Origin: Tropicimonas aquimaris
Lineage (GTDB): Bacteria; Pseudomonadota; Alphaproteobacteria; Rhodobacterales; Rhodobacteraceae
Length of the DNA stretch: 64,000 bases
Direction: 5' to 3'
Assembly (NCBI RefSeq): GCF_042676185.1
Contig: NZ_JBHTJT010000008.1
Location: 124,001 to 188,000, forward strand
Shown: piece after piece, positions 24,568-32,869 of the stretch
Layout: each line of letters opens with the position of its first letter
Position numbering within the stretch: the stretch's first letter is position 1
The notes under the pieces: model-generated
Database searches by the model: none
What the model was told of the DNA's origin: nothing
Seen by the model: the letters and a program-made list of their open reading frames with translations, nothing else
Made by a program: the position numbers and the translations under genes

Positions 24568-25267
24568 CGACATTCTCCGGATGCAGGGGCTCGACGCCCA
24601 TTATCAGGATTTCCAGGCGCTCTACGGCGTCGACATGCATGTCGAGACCGGCGAGGTCCTCGCCATTATCGGCGCCAACGGGGCCGGCAAGACCACCCTG
24701 ATGCGCTCGATCACCGGGCTGATCGCCAACGGGCCGGGGCAGATCCTCTATCGCGGCGTCGATATCGGCGGGATGCGCGCGGACCAGGTCGCGCGCCTCG
24801 GCCTGGCCATGGTGCCGGAGGGCCGCCAGCTTTTCCCCTCGCTCTCGGTTGAAGAAAACCTCGTCATCGGCGGCCAGATGGGGCGGCGGGGGGCGTGGAG
24901 CCTCGAGAAGGTCTTCGCGCTGTTCCCGATCCTCAAGGAACGCCGCGCGGTGCCCTCGACCTCGTTGTCCGGCGGACAGCAGCAGATGGTCGCCATCGGC
25001 CGGGCGCTGATGTCCAACCCGGACATCATCCTGTTCGACGAGATCAGCCTCGGGCTCGCCCCGATCGTGATCAAGGACATCTACAACGCGCTGCCCGGCA
25101 TCATCGGCGAGGGCATGAGCGCGGTCATCGTGGAGCAGGACATCACCAAGGCGCTGTCGGTCTCCAGCCGGGTCTACTGCCTGCAGGAAGGGCGCGTCTC
25201 GCTAGAAGGGGCGTCCGCCACAATCTCCCGCGAGGAAATCTCCCGCGCCTATTTCGGGATCCAATGA
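24560..25267 (+). CDS. ABC transporter ATP-binding protein, LivF type
   Basis: A 235-residue nucleotide-binding subunit with Walker A GANGAGKTT near residue 38, signature TSLSGGQQQMVAIGRAL, and Walker B IILFDEISLGLAP. The sequence GLAMVPEGRQLFPSLSVEENL is typical of LivF. The ATG at 24560 lies inside the 3' end of the LivG gene, a usual arrangement in these operons. It is the second ATPase of the same importer. Confidence 0.92.
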   Translation: MPDDILRMQGLDAHYQDFQALYGVDMHVETGEVLAIIGANGAGKTTLMRSITGLIANGPGQILYRGVDIGGMRADQVARLGLAMVPEGRQLFPSLSVEENLVIGGQMGRRGAWSLEKVFALFPILKERRAVPSTSLSGGQQQMVAIGRALMSNPDIILFDEISLGLAPIVIKDIYNALPGIIGEGMSAVIVEQDITKALSVSSRVYCLQEGRVSLEGASATISREEISRAYFGIQ

Positions 25268-25268
25268 C

Positions 25269-26132
25269 ATGGAATGGTTGAACGCAATCGTGCAGGGCGC
25301 CCTGCTTGGCGGGCTTTACGCCCTGTTTGCCGCGGGGCTTTCGCTGATCTTCGGCGTCATGCGTCTGGTCAACATCGCGCATGGGGACCTGATCGTGCTG
25401 GCGGCCTATCTCGGGCTCACCGTCACCGCCGCGACCGGGCTGCACCCGCTGCTGGCGCTCGTGGTCGTGGTCCCGGCGATGGGGGCGATCGGCTACGCGC
25501 TGCAGCGCGGCCTGCTGAACCAGACGCTCGGCGACGACCTGCTGCCGCCGCTGCTGGTCACCTTCGGGCTGAGCGTGATCATCCAGAACGGCTTGCTCGA
25601 GGTCTATTCCGCCGATCCGCAGAAACTCGACGCCGGCGCCCTCGAAACGGCCAGCCTGTCCGTCGGGGGGCTGTCGCTGGGCATCCTGCCGGTTCTGACG
25701 TTTGCGGTCGCGGTCGCGGTGATCTGGGCGCTGCAGTGGACCTTTTATCATACCTCCCTCGGGCGGGCTTTTCGGGCTGTCTCCGACAACCAGGACATCG
25801 CGCAGCTCATGGGGCTCAACCGGCGCCACGTTTTCGGCCTTGCGATGGCGCTTGCGCTGGTGGTCACGGGTATTGCCGGCATCCTGCTCGGTATCCGGAC
25901 CAGCTTTGACCCCTCGATCGGCGGCGGCCGGCTAATCTTTGCCTTCGAGGCGGTGATCATCGGCGGGCTCGGTAATCTCTGGGGCACGCTGGCCGGGGGG
26001 GTCATCCTGGGGGTGGCCCAGACCGTCGGCGCAAAGATCGATCCGGGCTGGCAGCTCCTTGCCGGGCATCTGGCCTTCCTGTTCATCCTGGCGGTTCGCC
26101 CGAACGGCCTCTTCCCGAGGGTCGCGGCATGA
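25269..26132 (+). CDS. ABC transporter permease, LivH type
   Basis: A 287-residue membrane protein with about eight hydrophobic segments. The opening LNAIVQGALLGGLYALFAAGLSLIFGVMRLVNIAHGDL is characteristic of LivH, as is the C-terminal EAVIIGGLGNLWGTLAGGVILG. It begins 1 nt after the LivF stop and overlaps the LivM start by 4 nt. Confidence 0.93.
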   Translation: MEWLNAIVQGALLGGLYALFAAGLSLIFGVMRLVNIAHGDLIVLAAYLGLTVTAATGLHPLLALVVVVPAMGAIGYALQRGLLNQTLGDDLLPPLLVTFGLSVIIQNGLLEVYSADPQKLDAGALETASLSVGGLSLGILPVLTFAVAVAVIWALQWTFYHTSLGRAFRAVSDNQDIAQLMGLNRRHVFGLAMALALVVTGIAGILLGIRTSFDPSIGGGRLIFAFEAVIIGGLGNLWGTLAGGVILGVAQTVGAKIDPGWQLLAGHLAFLFILAVRPNGLFPRVAA

Positions 26133-27157
26133 GCAATCAGGAATACCAGGTCACACGTTCCTCTAAAGCCGCGCGGGTTGCAGCGATCCTCGGCGCCATC
26201 GTCGTGGTCATTCTGATCGCCGCGCCCTGGTGGGCCGGGCGTGCCGACATGCGGCTGATGGGCGAGATGTTCCTTTACCTCGCGCTGGCCAGCCTGTGGA
26301 ACCTGATGGCGGGCTATGCCGGGCTGGTTTCGGTGGGACAGCAGGCCTACGTGGGCTTCGGCGGCTACATGCTCTTTGCACTGACGATGTTCGCCGGGCT
26401 GCATCCGCTCACCGCCATCGGTCTCGCCGGGGTGCTCGGCGCGCTGATCTCGGTGCCGGTCGCGGTGCTGATCTTCCGGTTGCGGGGGGCCTATTTCGCC
26501 ATCGGGACCTGGGTGATCGCCGAGGTTTTCCGGCTCTCTTTCGCGCAGGTCTCGGCGCTTGGCGGCGGCTCGGGATCGTCCCTGCCGGTGGGCATCGTGA
26601 AGTCGCTCGCGGATGCGCGGGACACGCGCGAGGCGCTCAGCTACTGGCTGGCGCTCGGCGCCGCCGTGCTGGTGGTGGCCGCCGTCTATTTCTTCCTGCG
26701 ATCCCGCAGGGGGCTGGCGCTCACGGCGATCCGGGACAACGAACTCGCCGCCAGTTCGCTCGGCATCGACATCTGGCGGACCAAGCTCGTGGTCTACATC
26801 GTTTCCGCCGCGCTCACCTCGATGCTGGGGGCTCTCATCTTCCTCCAGAAGCTGCGGATCTCGCCCGACGCGGCCTTCAGCGTCAACGACTGGACAGCCT
26901 TCGTGATTTTCATCGTGGTGATCGGCGGCATCGGCACGGTCGAGGGACCGATCATCGGCACGCTGATCTTCTTCGCGCTGCGCGAGACGCTGGCGGATCT
27001 CGGCACGGTCTACCTCATCGTCCTCGGGCTTGTCGCGATCGTGGTGATGCTCAAGGCGCCCCGCGGTGTTTGGGGCCTGATCCGCAGCCGCTTCGACCTG
27101 CAACTCTTCCCGCTCCGGTATCGCGTGATCCGCAGCGGGTCATCCAAGGGAGCCTGA
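26129..27157 (+). CDS. ABC transporter permease, LivM type
   Basis: A 342-residue membrane protein with about ten segments. Landmarks are LASLWNLMAGYAGLVSVGQQAYVGFGGYML and AIRDNELAASSLGIDIWRTKLVVYIVSAALTS, both typical of LivM. It starts with an ATGA overlap on the LivH stop. The BKACE gene follows after 3 nt, tying the importer to that enzyme. Confidence 0.93.
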   Translation: MSNQEYQVTRSSKAARVAAILGAIVVVILIAAPWWAGRADMRLMGEMFLYLALASLWNLMAGYAGLVSVGQQAYVGFGGYMLFALTMFAGLHPLTAIGLAGVLGALISVPVAVLIFRLRGAYFAIGTWVIAEVFRLSFAQVSALGGGSGSSLPVGIVKSLADARDTREALSYWLALGAAVLVVAAVYFFLRSRRGLALTAIRDNELAASSLGIDIWRTKLVVYIVSAALTSMLGALIFLQKLRISPDAAFSVNDWTAFVIFIVVIGGIGTVEGPIIGTLIFFALRETLADLGTVYLIVLGLVAIVVMLKAPRGVWGLIRSRFDLQLFPLRYRVIRSGSSKGA

Positions 27158-27160
27158 TCC

Positions 27161-28090
27161 ATGGCACGCCAGAAAACCATTATCACCTGCGCAATCACCG
27201 GCGCGATCCATACGCCGACCATGTCAGATGCGCTGCCCTACACTGCTGACGACATCGCCGCCCAGGCGGTCGCGGCCTCCGAGGCCGGCGCCTCCGTCCT
27301 TCACCTGCACGCCCGCAACCCCGAGAACGGGGCGGTGTCGATCAACACGGACGATTTCGCCAACTTCCTGCCGCGCATCAAGCAGGCGACGAACGCGGTG
27401 ATCAACATCTCTACCGGCGGCAGCCTCAAGAACACGATCGAGGAACGCATCGCCCCGGCGCTGCGGTTCTCGCCCGAGATGTGTTCGATGAACATGGGCT
27501 CGATGAACTTCTCCTTCCATCCGCTGGCGAAGCGCTACGACAGCTTCAAGTTCGACTGGGAGAAGGACTACATCGAGAACTCGGACACCTATATCTTCCG
27601 CAACACCTTTGCGGACATCCGGAACGCCGCCACGCAGCTGGCCCCGCACGACATCAAGTTCGAGCACGAATGCTACGATGTAGGGCACCTCTACAACCTG
27701 AAATTTTGCATGGATATCGGGCTATTCAAGGCGCCGATCTTCATCCAGTTCATCTTTGGCATCCTCGGCGGGATCGGTCCCGAGGTGGACAACCTCGTCT
27801 TCATGAAACGCACGGCCGACCGACTCTTCGGCGAGAACTATCGCTGGTCGGTTCTGGGGGCCGGCGGGGCGCAGATGTCGCTCGCCACGACGGCGAGCCA
27901 GATGGGCGGGAACGTGCGGGTCGGTCTCGAGGACAGCCTGTTCATCTCGCGCGGCAAGCTGGCTGAGAGCAACGCCCAGCAGGTCGCCAAGATCCGACGC
28001 ATCGTCGAGGACCTGGGGTGCGAGGTGGCGACCCCGGACGAGGCGCGCGAGATGCTGGCGCTCAAGGGCGGCGACCGGGTGGCGTTCTGA
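27161..28090 (+). CDS. BKACE family beta-keto acid cleavage enzyme (second copy)
   Basis: A 309-residue protein of the 3-keto-5-aminohexanoate cleavage/BKACE family. The zinc motif HLHARNPENG has His at 48 and 50, and GLEDSLFI carries the conserved late Glu. The stretch MCSMNMGSMNFSFHP and IFRNTFADI are typical. It is distinct from the copy at 9701, being 33 residues longer with different substrate-contact stretches, so it probably takes another beta-keto acid, made by the SDR and 3-hydroxyacyl-CoA dehydrogenase of this operon. Products would be acetoacetate and an acyl-CoA. Confidence 0.88.
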   Translation: MARQKTIITCAITGAIHTPTMSDALPYTADDIAAQAVAASEAGASVLHLHARNPENGAVSINTDDFANFLPRIKQATNAVINISTGGSLKNTIEERIAPALRFSPEMCSMNMGSMNFSFHPLAKRYDSFKFDWEKDYIENSDTYIFRNTFADIRNAATQLAPHDIKFEHECYDVGHLYNLKFCMDIGLFKAPIFIQFIFGILGGIGPEVDNLVFMKRTADRLFGENYRWSVLGAGGAQMSLATTASQMGGNVRVGLEDSLFISRGKLAESNAQQVAKIRRIVEDLGCEVATPDEAREMLALKGGDRVAF

Positions 28091-28117
28091 GCCCGACGGC
28101 CGTACGTGGTGATCCGT

Positions 28118-29032
28118 TCAGGCACCGTAGCGTGCGGCCGCCTGCGCCCGAAGGTGCGCCTTGAAATCCGATGTCAGCTTGGATTCCGCGCGTTCCGCAA
28201 GGGTAATGGCGCTGATCACATGTGGCTGTGTCGGAAGTTCGATGGGCGCGATGGCAAGTCCGTCGCCCCCATCGGCCTTGATCGCATAGTTTGGCAGCAC
28301 GGTCAGGAAATCCGACTGCTTCAACAGCTCGAGAACTGCCTGGGCGGACTCGCTCTGGAAGGCGACGCGCGGCGATCTCACGCCCAGCATCCGCAGCGCG
28401 TCTTCCATGTCGGCGAGCAGGATGCTCCGCTCGGAATGGCCCACCCAGGTGATGCCGTCGAGGTCGCCGACGGACGGAGCATCGACCTGCATGACCGGAT
28501 GTCCGGCCCGGCCGACGATGACGATCCGGTCGCTGAACAGCGGCTCGAGCACGAGTTCGGTGTTTCCCTTGTCGACGAATTTCGACGGCCCGACCACGAT
28601 GTCGAGCTGGTTCCGGTAGATCCGCTCCATCAGCCCGGAGCGGTAGTCCGGCGTCAGGTCGATCCGGATGTTCGGCCGGGCGGCGAGAAAGCTCGCGACC
28701 GCATCGGACATCAGGCTTCGGCACAGGAACGGCGGCGCACCCAGCTTCAGCACGCCGAAGAAGCCGCGGGAACCGAAGTCGACCGTCTCGATCGCCCGGA
28801 GCCGCGCGGTTCGGATCGCGCGGCCTTGGTGCGACAGCTCCAGCCCGAGCGCGGTCGGGGTCAGTGGCCGGGTGCTGCGCTCGAAAAGCGGCATGCCGAT
28901 CCGCGCCTCGAGCGTGCCGATCATGCGGCTCAGGGCCGGCTGCGAGGTGCCGATCCGCTCGGCGGCAAGCTGAAGCGTTCCTGCCTCGACGATGACGGCG
29001 AGTTGTTCGAGGTGCCGGGGGTCAATCTGCAT
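28118..29032 (-). CDS. LysR family transcriptional regulator
   Basis: A 304-residue LysR protein with the N-terminal helix-turn-helix LQLAAERIGTSQPALSRMIGTLEARIGMPLFERSTRPLTPT and a C-terminal effector domain. It is divergent from the GST-TRAP-sulfatase cluster and is its probable regulator. The ATG at 29032 is used because an alternative at 29053 lies within one arm of a 9-bp inverted repeat likely to be the operator. Neither start has a clear ribosome-binding site. It converges on the BKACE gene across 27 nt. Confidence 0.88.
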   Translation of the reverse strand: MQIDPRHLEQLAVIVEAGTLQLAAERIGTSQPALSRMIGTLEARIGMPLFERSTRPLTPTALGLELSHQGRAIRTARLRAIETVDFGSRGFFGVLKLGAPPFLCRSLMSDAVASFLAARPNIRIDLTPDYRSGLMERIYRNQLDIVVGPSKFVDKGNTELVLEPLFSDRIVIVGRAGHPVMQVDAPSVGDLDGITWVGHSERSILLADMEDALRMLGVRSPRVAFQSESAQAVLELLKQSDFLTVLPNYAIKADGGDGLAIAPIELPTQPHVISAITLAERAESKLTSDFKAHLRAQAAARYGA

Positions 29033-29045
29033 ATCAAAACCGAAT

Positions 29046-29083
29046 GCTATCATACCGAGATGTCATTGGACTGATATGATAGC
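29046..29083. promoter_or_regulatory. GCTATCATA-N20-TATGATAGC inverted repeat, candidate LysR operator
   Basis: Two perfect 9-bp arms at 29046-29054 and 29075-29083, in the divergent promoter of the LysR and GST genes. The repeat lies in a short AT-rich patch and immediately precedes the LysR start. It is a plausible autoregulatory and activation site for that regulator. Confidence 0.5.
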
Positions 29084-29151
29084 GCAGCCAATACTCAGTC
29101 AAGCCATGGGGAACGGCGCTGTCGTTTCCAACGCAAGGGAGGAGACTTGCG

Positions 29152-29964
29152 ATGCCCGAGATCGAACCCAAGGACCGGAGTCTGAAGGCTCTGAAGGGCC
29201 TGCACCTGTGGCACGCGCCGATGTCGAGCTGTTCGCAGCGCGTCCGCATCGTGATCGAGGAGACGGGTCGGGCGTGGGAAAGCCATCCGATCGATCTCGA
29301 GAAGGATGAGCACGCGACGGAAGCCTACCAGGCAATCCACCCGAAGGGCCTTGTGCCCGCGCTGGTCGATGACGGGCGGCTGATGATCGAGTCGATCGAC
29401 ATCATCCAGCATGTCGCGGGCGAAGGGTCCGAGCTGCTGGAGAACGCCGAGGCCGATCTGCTGGAACGTGCGAACGCGGCCCAGGCGGATCTCAAGCTTC
29501 TGACTTTCGAATTCCTGTTCAGGGCGGGGCCGCCGCCTTCGAAGGAGCAGGTCGCGGCCTTCGAGGACGGGCACCGGAACACCTGGCTCAAGCAGTTTCG
29601 CCGCGATTTCGCAGAGGGCTTCGGCCGCGAGAGGATCGATGCCGCCGTGCGCCGAACGGCGGAGGGCTTCCGGCATCTGGACGCGCTGCTCGCGGACGGA
29701 AGGCCATTCCTGTCGGGCGAGACGTTCTCGCTGAGCGACGTTGCCTGGATGCCGAATGTGCATCGCTTCGCCCTGATGGGCTGGCCCTTCGAGCAGACGC
29801 CGCGGCTTCAGGACTGGTTCGACCGGGTGTCCCGGCGCCCGAGCTATGGCGCGGCCCTGCTTTCCTGGCAGAACGAGGACGTGGCCGGGATGTTTGCCGA
29901 GTACACCCGGACGTGGAGGGCCGAGGGCACCGATATCCGCACATTCGGCGGGCTTCAGAGCTGA
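29152..29964 (+). CDS. glutathione S-transferase family protein
   Basis: A 270-residue GST-fold protein. The N-terminal thioredoxin-like domain has the active-site region SSCSQRVRIVIEETG with a Cys near residue 27 and the cis-Pro region GLVPALVDDGRLMIES. The all-helical C-terminal domain includes GETFSLSDVAWMP, the conserved N-capping box. Some bacterial GSTs in catabolic clusters cleave aryl ethers or isomerise ring-cleavage products. Here it heads a cluster with a TRAP importer and a sulfatase, so it may act on the imported substrate. Specific reaction unknown. Confidence 0.85.
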   Translation: MPEIEPKDRSLKALKGLHLWHAPMSSCSQRVRIVIEETGRAWESHPIDLEKDEHATEAYQAIHPKGLVPALVDDGRLMIESIDIIQHVAGEGSELLENAEADLLERANAAQADLKLLTFEFLFRAGPPPSKEQVAAFEDGHRNTWLKQFRRDFAEGFGRERIDAAVRRTAEGFRHLDALLADGRPFLSGETFSLSDVAWMPNVHRFALMGWPFEQTPRLQDWFDRVSRRPSYGAALLSWQNEDVAGMFAEYTRTWRAEGTDIRTFGGLQS

Positions 29965-29972
29965 CAGAACGG

Positions 29973-29988
29973 CCGCAAAAGATTGCGG
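29973..29988 (+). other. small hairpin after the GST gene
   Basis: CCGCAA-AAGA-TTGCGG, a 6-bp stem with a tetraloop, 9 nt after the GST stop. It has no T-run, so it is more likely a processing or stability element between the GST gene and dctP than a terminator. Confidence 0.35.
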
Positions 29989-30036
29989 ATCAAACCGGAT
30001 CGGCCGCCCCGCGCGCGATCCCAAGGGAGGACTACC

Positions 30037-31044
30037 ATGAACAAGACGCTGATCGTGGCGACACTCGCCCTGACACTTGGAACGACGGCGGCGGACGCGA
30101 AAACCCGCCTGCTGGTCAACTGCTTCTGGCCGTCCAGCCATTTCGCCTGCAGCGAGGTCCTGCCGGCATGGATCGACGAGGTCGAGCGCGTGACGGAGGG
30201 CAGGGTCACCGGGATCATCCCGCCGAAATCCGTGGCGCCGCCGCCGGATCAGGTCGCCGCGGTGCAAAAGGGCATCGCCGACGTCTCCGTGATGTTCAAC
30301 GGCTTCTTCGGCGAGAGCGTCACCGGCCCGCTGGTGGCCATGCAGCCCTTCGTGGGGTCCAACAGCGCCGAGGCCATGTCGCGGGCGCTGTGGAGGACGA
30401 ACCGGGAGTTCTTTGCCGACGAGATCGACACGGTGCACCTGCTGTCGCAATTCGTGATCTCTCCGGCCGAGCTCTACAGCCAGACGGACACGCCGATCAA
30501 TTCGATCGAGGACCTCGCCGGCCTCAAGATGTGGGTATTACCTGGGCCGCTCGCCGAAATCGCCAAGAAGCTCGGAAGCGGCGTGGTGTCCAGCCCGGCG
30601 GTCAGCTCCAACGAGATCATCTCCCGTGGTGTCGTTGACGGGCACCTCGGCCTCGACCCACAGGCGGTGCAGGCGTTCCAGCTCATGCCCTACACGAAAT
30701 CGACGACCGCCTTCTCGACCCCGATCTATTCGACCTCGTTCTCCGTCTTCGTGAATTCCGACAAGTGGGCGGAGCTCTCGCCGGAAGATCAGGAAGCCAT
30801 CATGAGCGTGTCGGGGGAGGCCCTGGCGACCGCGTTCGGCGCCCGCTGGGACAAGGCCGCCGCAGCGGCCGTGGCCGCCTATCCCGAGGCCGGCATCGAG
30901 GTTGTCGAGGCCGACCCGGCCTTCGAGGCCGCGCTGACCGAGGCCGCCGCCTTCGTGACCGAGGGCTGGCTCAAGGCCGCCGCCGATGCCGGGATGGACG
31001 GGCAGGGGGTTCTCGACTTCTACACATCGCAACTTGCCCAGTGA
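30037..31044 (+). CDS. TRAP transporter substrate-binding protein (second system)
   Basis: A 335-residue periplasmic receptor with a signal peptide at residues 1-20 (MNKTLIVATLALTLGTTAADA). The DctP-type fold is visible in VAAVQKGIADVSVMFNGFF, LAGLKMWVLPGPLAEIAKKLG and STPIYSTSFSVFVNSDKW. The ATG at 30037 has AAGGGAGGA just upstream. It serves the DctQ and DctM proteins at 31072 and 31569. With the neighbouring sulfatase, a sulfated organic anion is a reasonable ligand guess. Confidence 0.9.
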   Translation: MNKTLIVATLALTLGTTAADAKTRLLVNCFWPSSHFACSEVLPAWIDEVERVTEGRVTGIIPPKSVAPPPDQVAAVQKGIADVSVMFNGFFGESVTGPLVAMQPFVGSNSAEAMSRALWRTNREFFADEIDTVHLLSQFVISPAELYSQTDTPINSIEDLAGLKMWVLPGPLAEIAKKLGSGVVSSPAVSSNEIISRGVVDGHLGLDPQAVQAFQLMPYTKSTTAFSTPIYSTSFSVFVNSDKWAELSPEDQEAIMSVSGEALATAFGARWDKAAAAAVAAYPEAGIEVVEADPAFEAALTEAAAFVTEGWLKAAADAGMDGQGVLDFYTSQLAQ

Positions 31045-31071
31045 TCAACCGAAGCGAAGGGAGGAGGGATC

Positions 31072-31569
31072 ATGGCGGCAAGAACGCTGAACGCGATTGT
31101 CCGGGTGCTGGAAGTGTTCTGCAGCGTCGAGCTGCTGGCGATGATGCTCCTGACCTTCGTTGACGTGGTGGGGCGCTACCTGCTGGGCGCACCGGTCTTC
31201 GGGGCCTCCGAGATGATCTCGACCATGCTGGCGCTGACGATCTTTCTCGGGCTTGGCATCGCCAACGCGAGGGACAAGCACATCGTGGTCGAACTCGTCG
31301 ATCATCGCGTGCGGTCTCTTGCGCCGAGGGCCTATGACGTCGTCGTCCAGGGCTTCTCGATTGCCGCGATGTGCCTGATCGTCTTCGTGCTATTCCAGCA
31401 GGCCATCGAGGCGGCCCATGCGGGCACGACCACCATCGTTCTGGAATGGCCGCTCGCCTGGATCACAGGCACCGTTGCGGGACTGGCGGCGCTCAGCGTC
31501 GTCAGCCAGGTCCTCGGCCTCGTGGTCGGGCGCGGCGGCGCGGCCGGGCATCACCTGGAGGACGTGTGA
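31072..31569 (+). CDS. TRAP transporter small permease (DctQ type, second system)
   Basis: A 165-residue protein with four membrane segments. MLLTFVDVVGRYLLGAPVFGASEMI and GLGIANARDKHIVVELV are standard DctQ landmarks. The last segment is preceded by LEWPLAWI, which carries the Trp missing in the interrupted DctQ at 14585. Its TGA overlaps the dctM ATG by one base. Confidence 0.92.
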   Translation: MAARTLNAIVRVLEVFCSVELLAMMLLTFVDVVGRYLLGAPVFGASEMISTMLALTIFLGLGIANARDKHIVVELVDHRVRSLAPRAYDVVVQGFSIAAMCLIVFVLFQQAIEAAHAGTTTIVLEWPLAWITGTVAGLAALSVVSQVLGLVVGRGGAAGHHLEDV

Positions 31570-32864
31570 TGGCGACCGCGCTGATCGGATTTGCCGCCCT
31601 CCTGCTGCTGTGCTTCGCCGGCTTCCGCGTCGGGTTTGCCACCCTGATCGTGGGCTTCGTCGGCTTCGCCATGGAGCGCGGCTGGGAAGCGTCGTTCGCC
31701 ATGGTGGGGCAGCAGGTCCTGCATGATTCCATGAACTACAACCTCAGCGTGATCCCGCTCTTCATCCTGATGGGGGTGCTGATCGTGCACGCGCGCATCA
31801 GCAAGGATCTCTACGATGCGGCCTATGCTGCGCTCGGCCGTTTCCGCGGCGGCCTGGCCCTGGCCACGGTGCTCGCAGCGGGCGGGTTCTCGGCAGTCTG
31901 CGGATCGACGCTCGCCACCGCCGCCACGATGGCAAAGGTCGCCATGCCGCCGATGCGCGCCTACAACTACTCGCGCCGCCTGGCTTCCGGAACCATAGCG
32001 GCGGGCGGCACGCTCGGGATCATGATCCCGCCCTCGGTGCCGCTGGTCATCTACGGGCTGATCGCCGAGCAGGACATCGGGCTGCTGTTCATCGCCGGCA
32101 TCCTGCCGGGGCTGATGCTGGTGGTTCTGTTCCTGATCTGTGTCGGCATCGTGGTCCGCCGCGACCCGTCCGCCGCACCGCCGTCGCCGCCGCTCGACCC
32201 TGAGCGCCGCAAGGCGGCGATCCGTGGCACTATGCCTGTCCTGATCCTGTTCCTTGTCGTGCTGGGCGGTATCTACACAGGTGCCTTCACCGCGACTGAG
32301 GCCGCCGGGATCGGCTCCTTCGGAGCCGCCGTGATTGCCGTCCTGCGCGGGCACATGCGCAGCTTCTCGGAGTGGCGCGAATGCCTGGTGGATGCGACGA
32401 CGACCACCGCAACGATCTTTATCGTCCTGCTCGGGGCCATCGTCTTTTCGCAGTTCATCAACCTCTCGGGGATGCCCTACGACCTGCTGGACTACGTGGA
32501 GGCATGGGAGCTCTCTCCGACCGGGCTGGTGATTTTCGTCTGCGTCATCGCGATCCTGATGGGGATGGTGTTCGAGGCGATCGGTATCCTCGTCCTGCTG
32601 GTGCCGGTGTTCCTGCCCGCGCTGATGATAAACGGGGTCGACATGATCTGGTTCGGGATCCTCGTGGTGCTGGTCAGCGAGATCGGCCTGATCACGCCCC
32701 CCATCGGCATGAACGTCTTCGTGGTGAAGTCCGTCCTGCCGGACGTGCCGCTCGGCAAGATCTTTCGCGGCGTGACGCCCTACATCATCGCCCTGACGAC
32801 CGGCCTCATCCTGGTGCTGGCCATCCCCGGTATCGCGACCTTCCTGCCCAACCTGATGAGGTAA
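31569..32864 (+). CDS. TRAP transporter large permease (DctM type, second system)
   Basis: A 431-residue permease with about 12 membrane segments. Landmarks are NLSVIPLFILMGVLIVHA, ASGTIAAGGTLGIMIPPSVPLVIYGLIAEQ, FTATEAAGIGSFGAAV and EIGLITPPIGMNVFVVKS. The ATG at 31569 overlaps the dctQ stop (TGATG). The sulfatase gene begins 5 nt after its stop, which ties import to hydrolysis. Confidence 0.93.
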   Translation: MATALIGFAALLLLCFAGFRVGFATLIVGFVGFAMERGWEASFAMVGQQVLHDSMNYNLSVIPLFILMGVLIVHARISKDLYDAAYAALGRFRGGLALATVLAAGGFSAVCGSTLATAATMAKVAMPPMRAYNYSRRLASGTIAAGGTLGIMIPPSVPLVIYGLIAEQDIGLLFIAGILPGLMLVVLFLICVGIVVRRDPSAAPPSPPLDPERRKAAIRGTMPVLILFLVVLGGIYTGAFTATEAAGIGSFGAAVIAVLRGHMRSFSEWRECLVDATTTTATIFIVLLGAIVFSQFINLSGMPYDLLDYVEAWELSPTGLVIFVCVIAILMGMVFEAIGILVLLVPVFLPALMINGVDMIWFGILVVLVSEIGLITPPIGMNVFVVKSVLPDVPLGKIFRGVTPYIIALTTGLILVLAIPGIATFLPNLMR

Positions 32865-32869
32865 TCCCG

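Noticed and set aside
21545..28090. Carnitine degradation as the function of the dehydrogenase plus BKACE pair
   Set aside because: The dehydrogenase resembles the HBD/gulonate type rather than carnitine dehydrogenase, and no betainyl-CoA thioesterase is present; cyclase and cupin are unexplained by that route.
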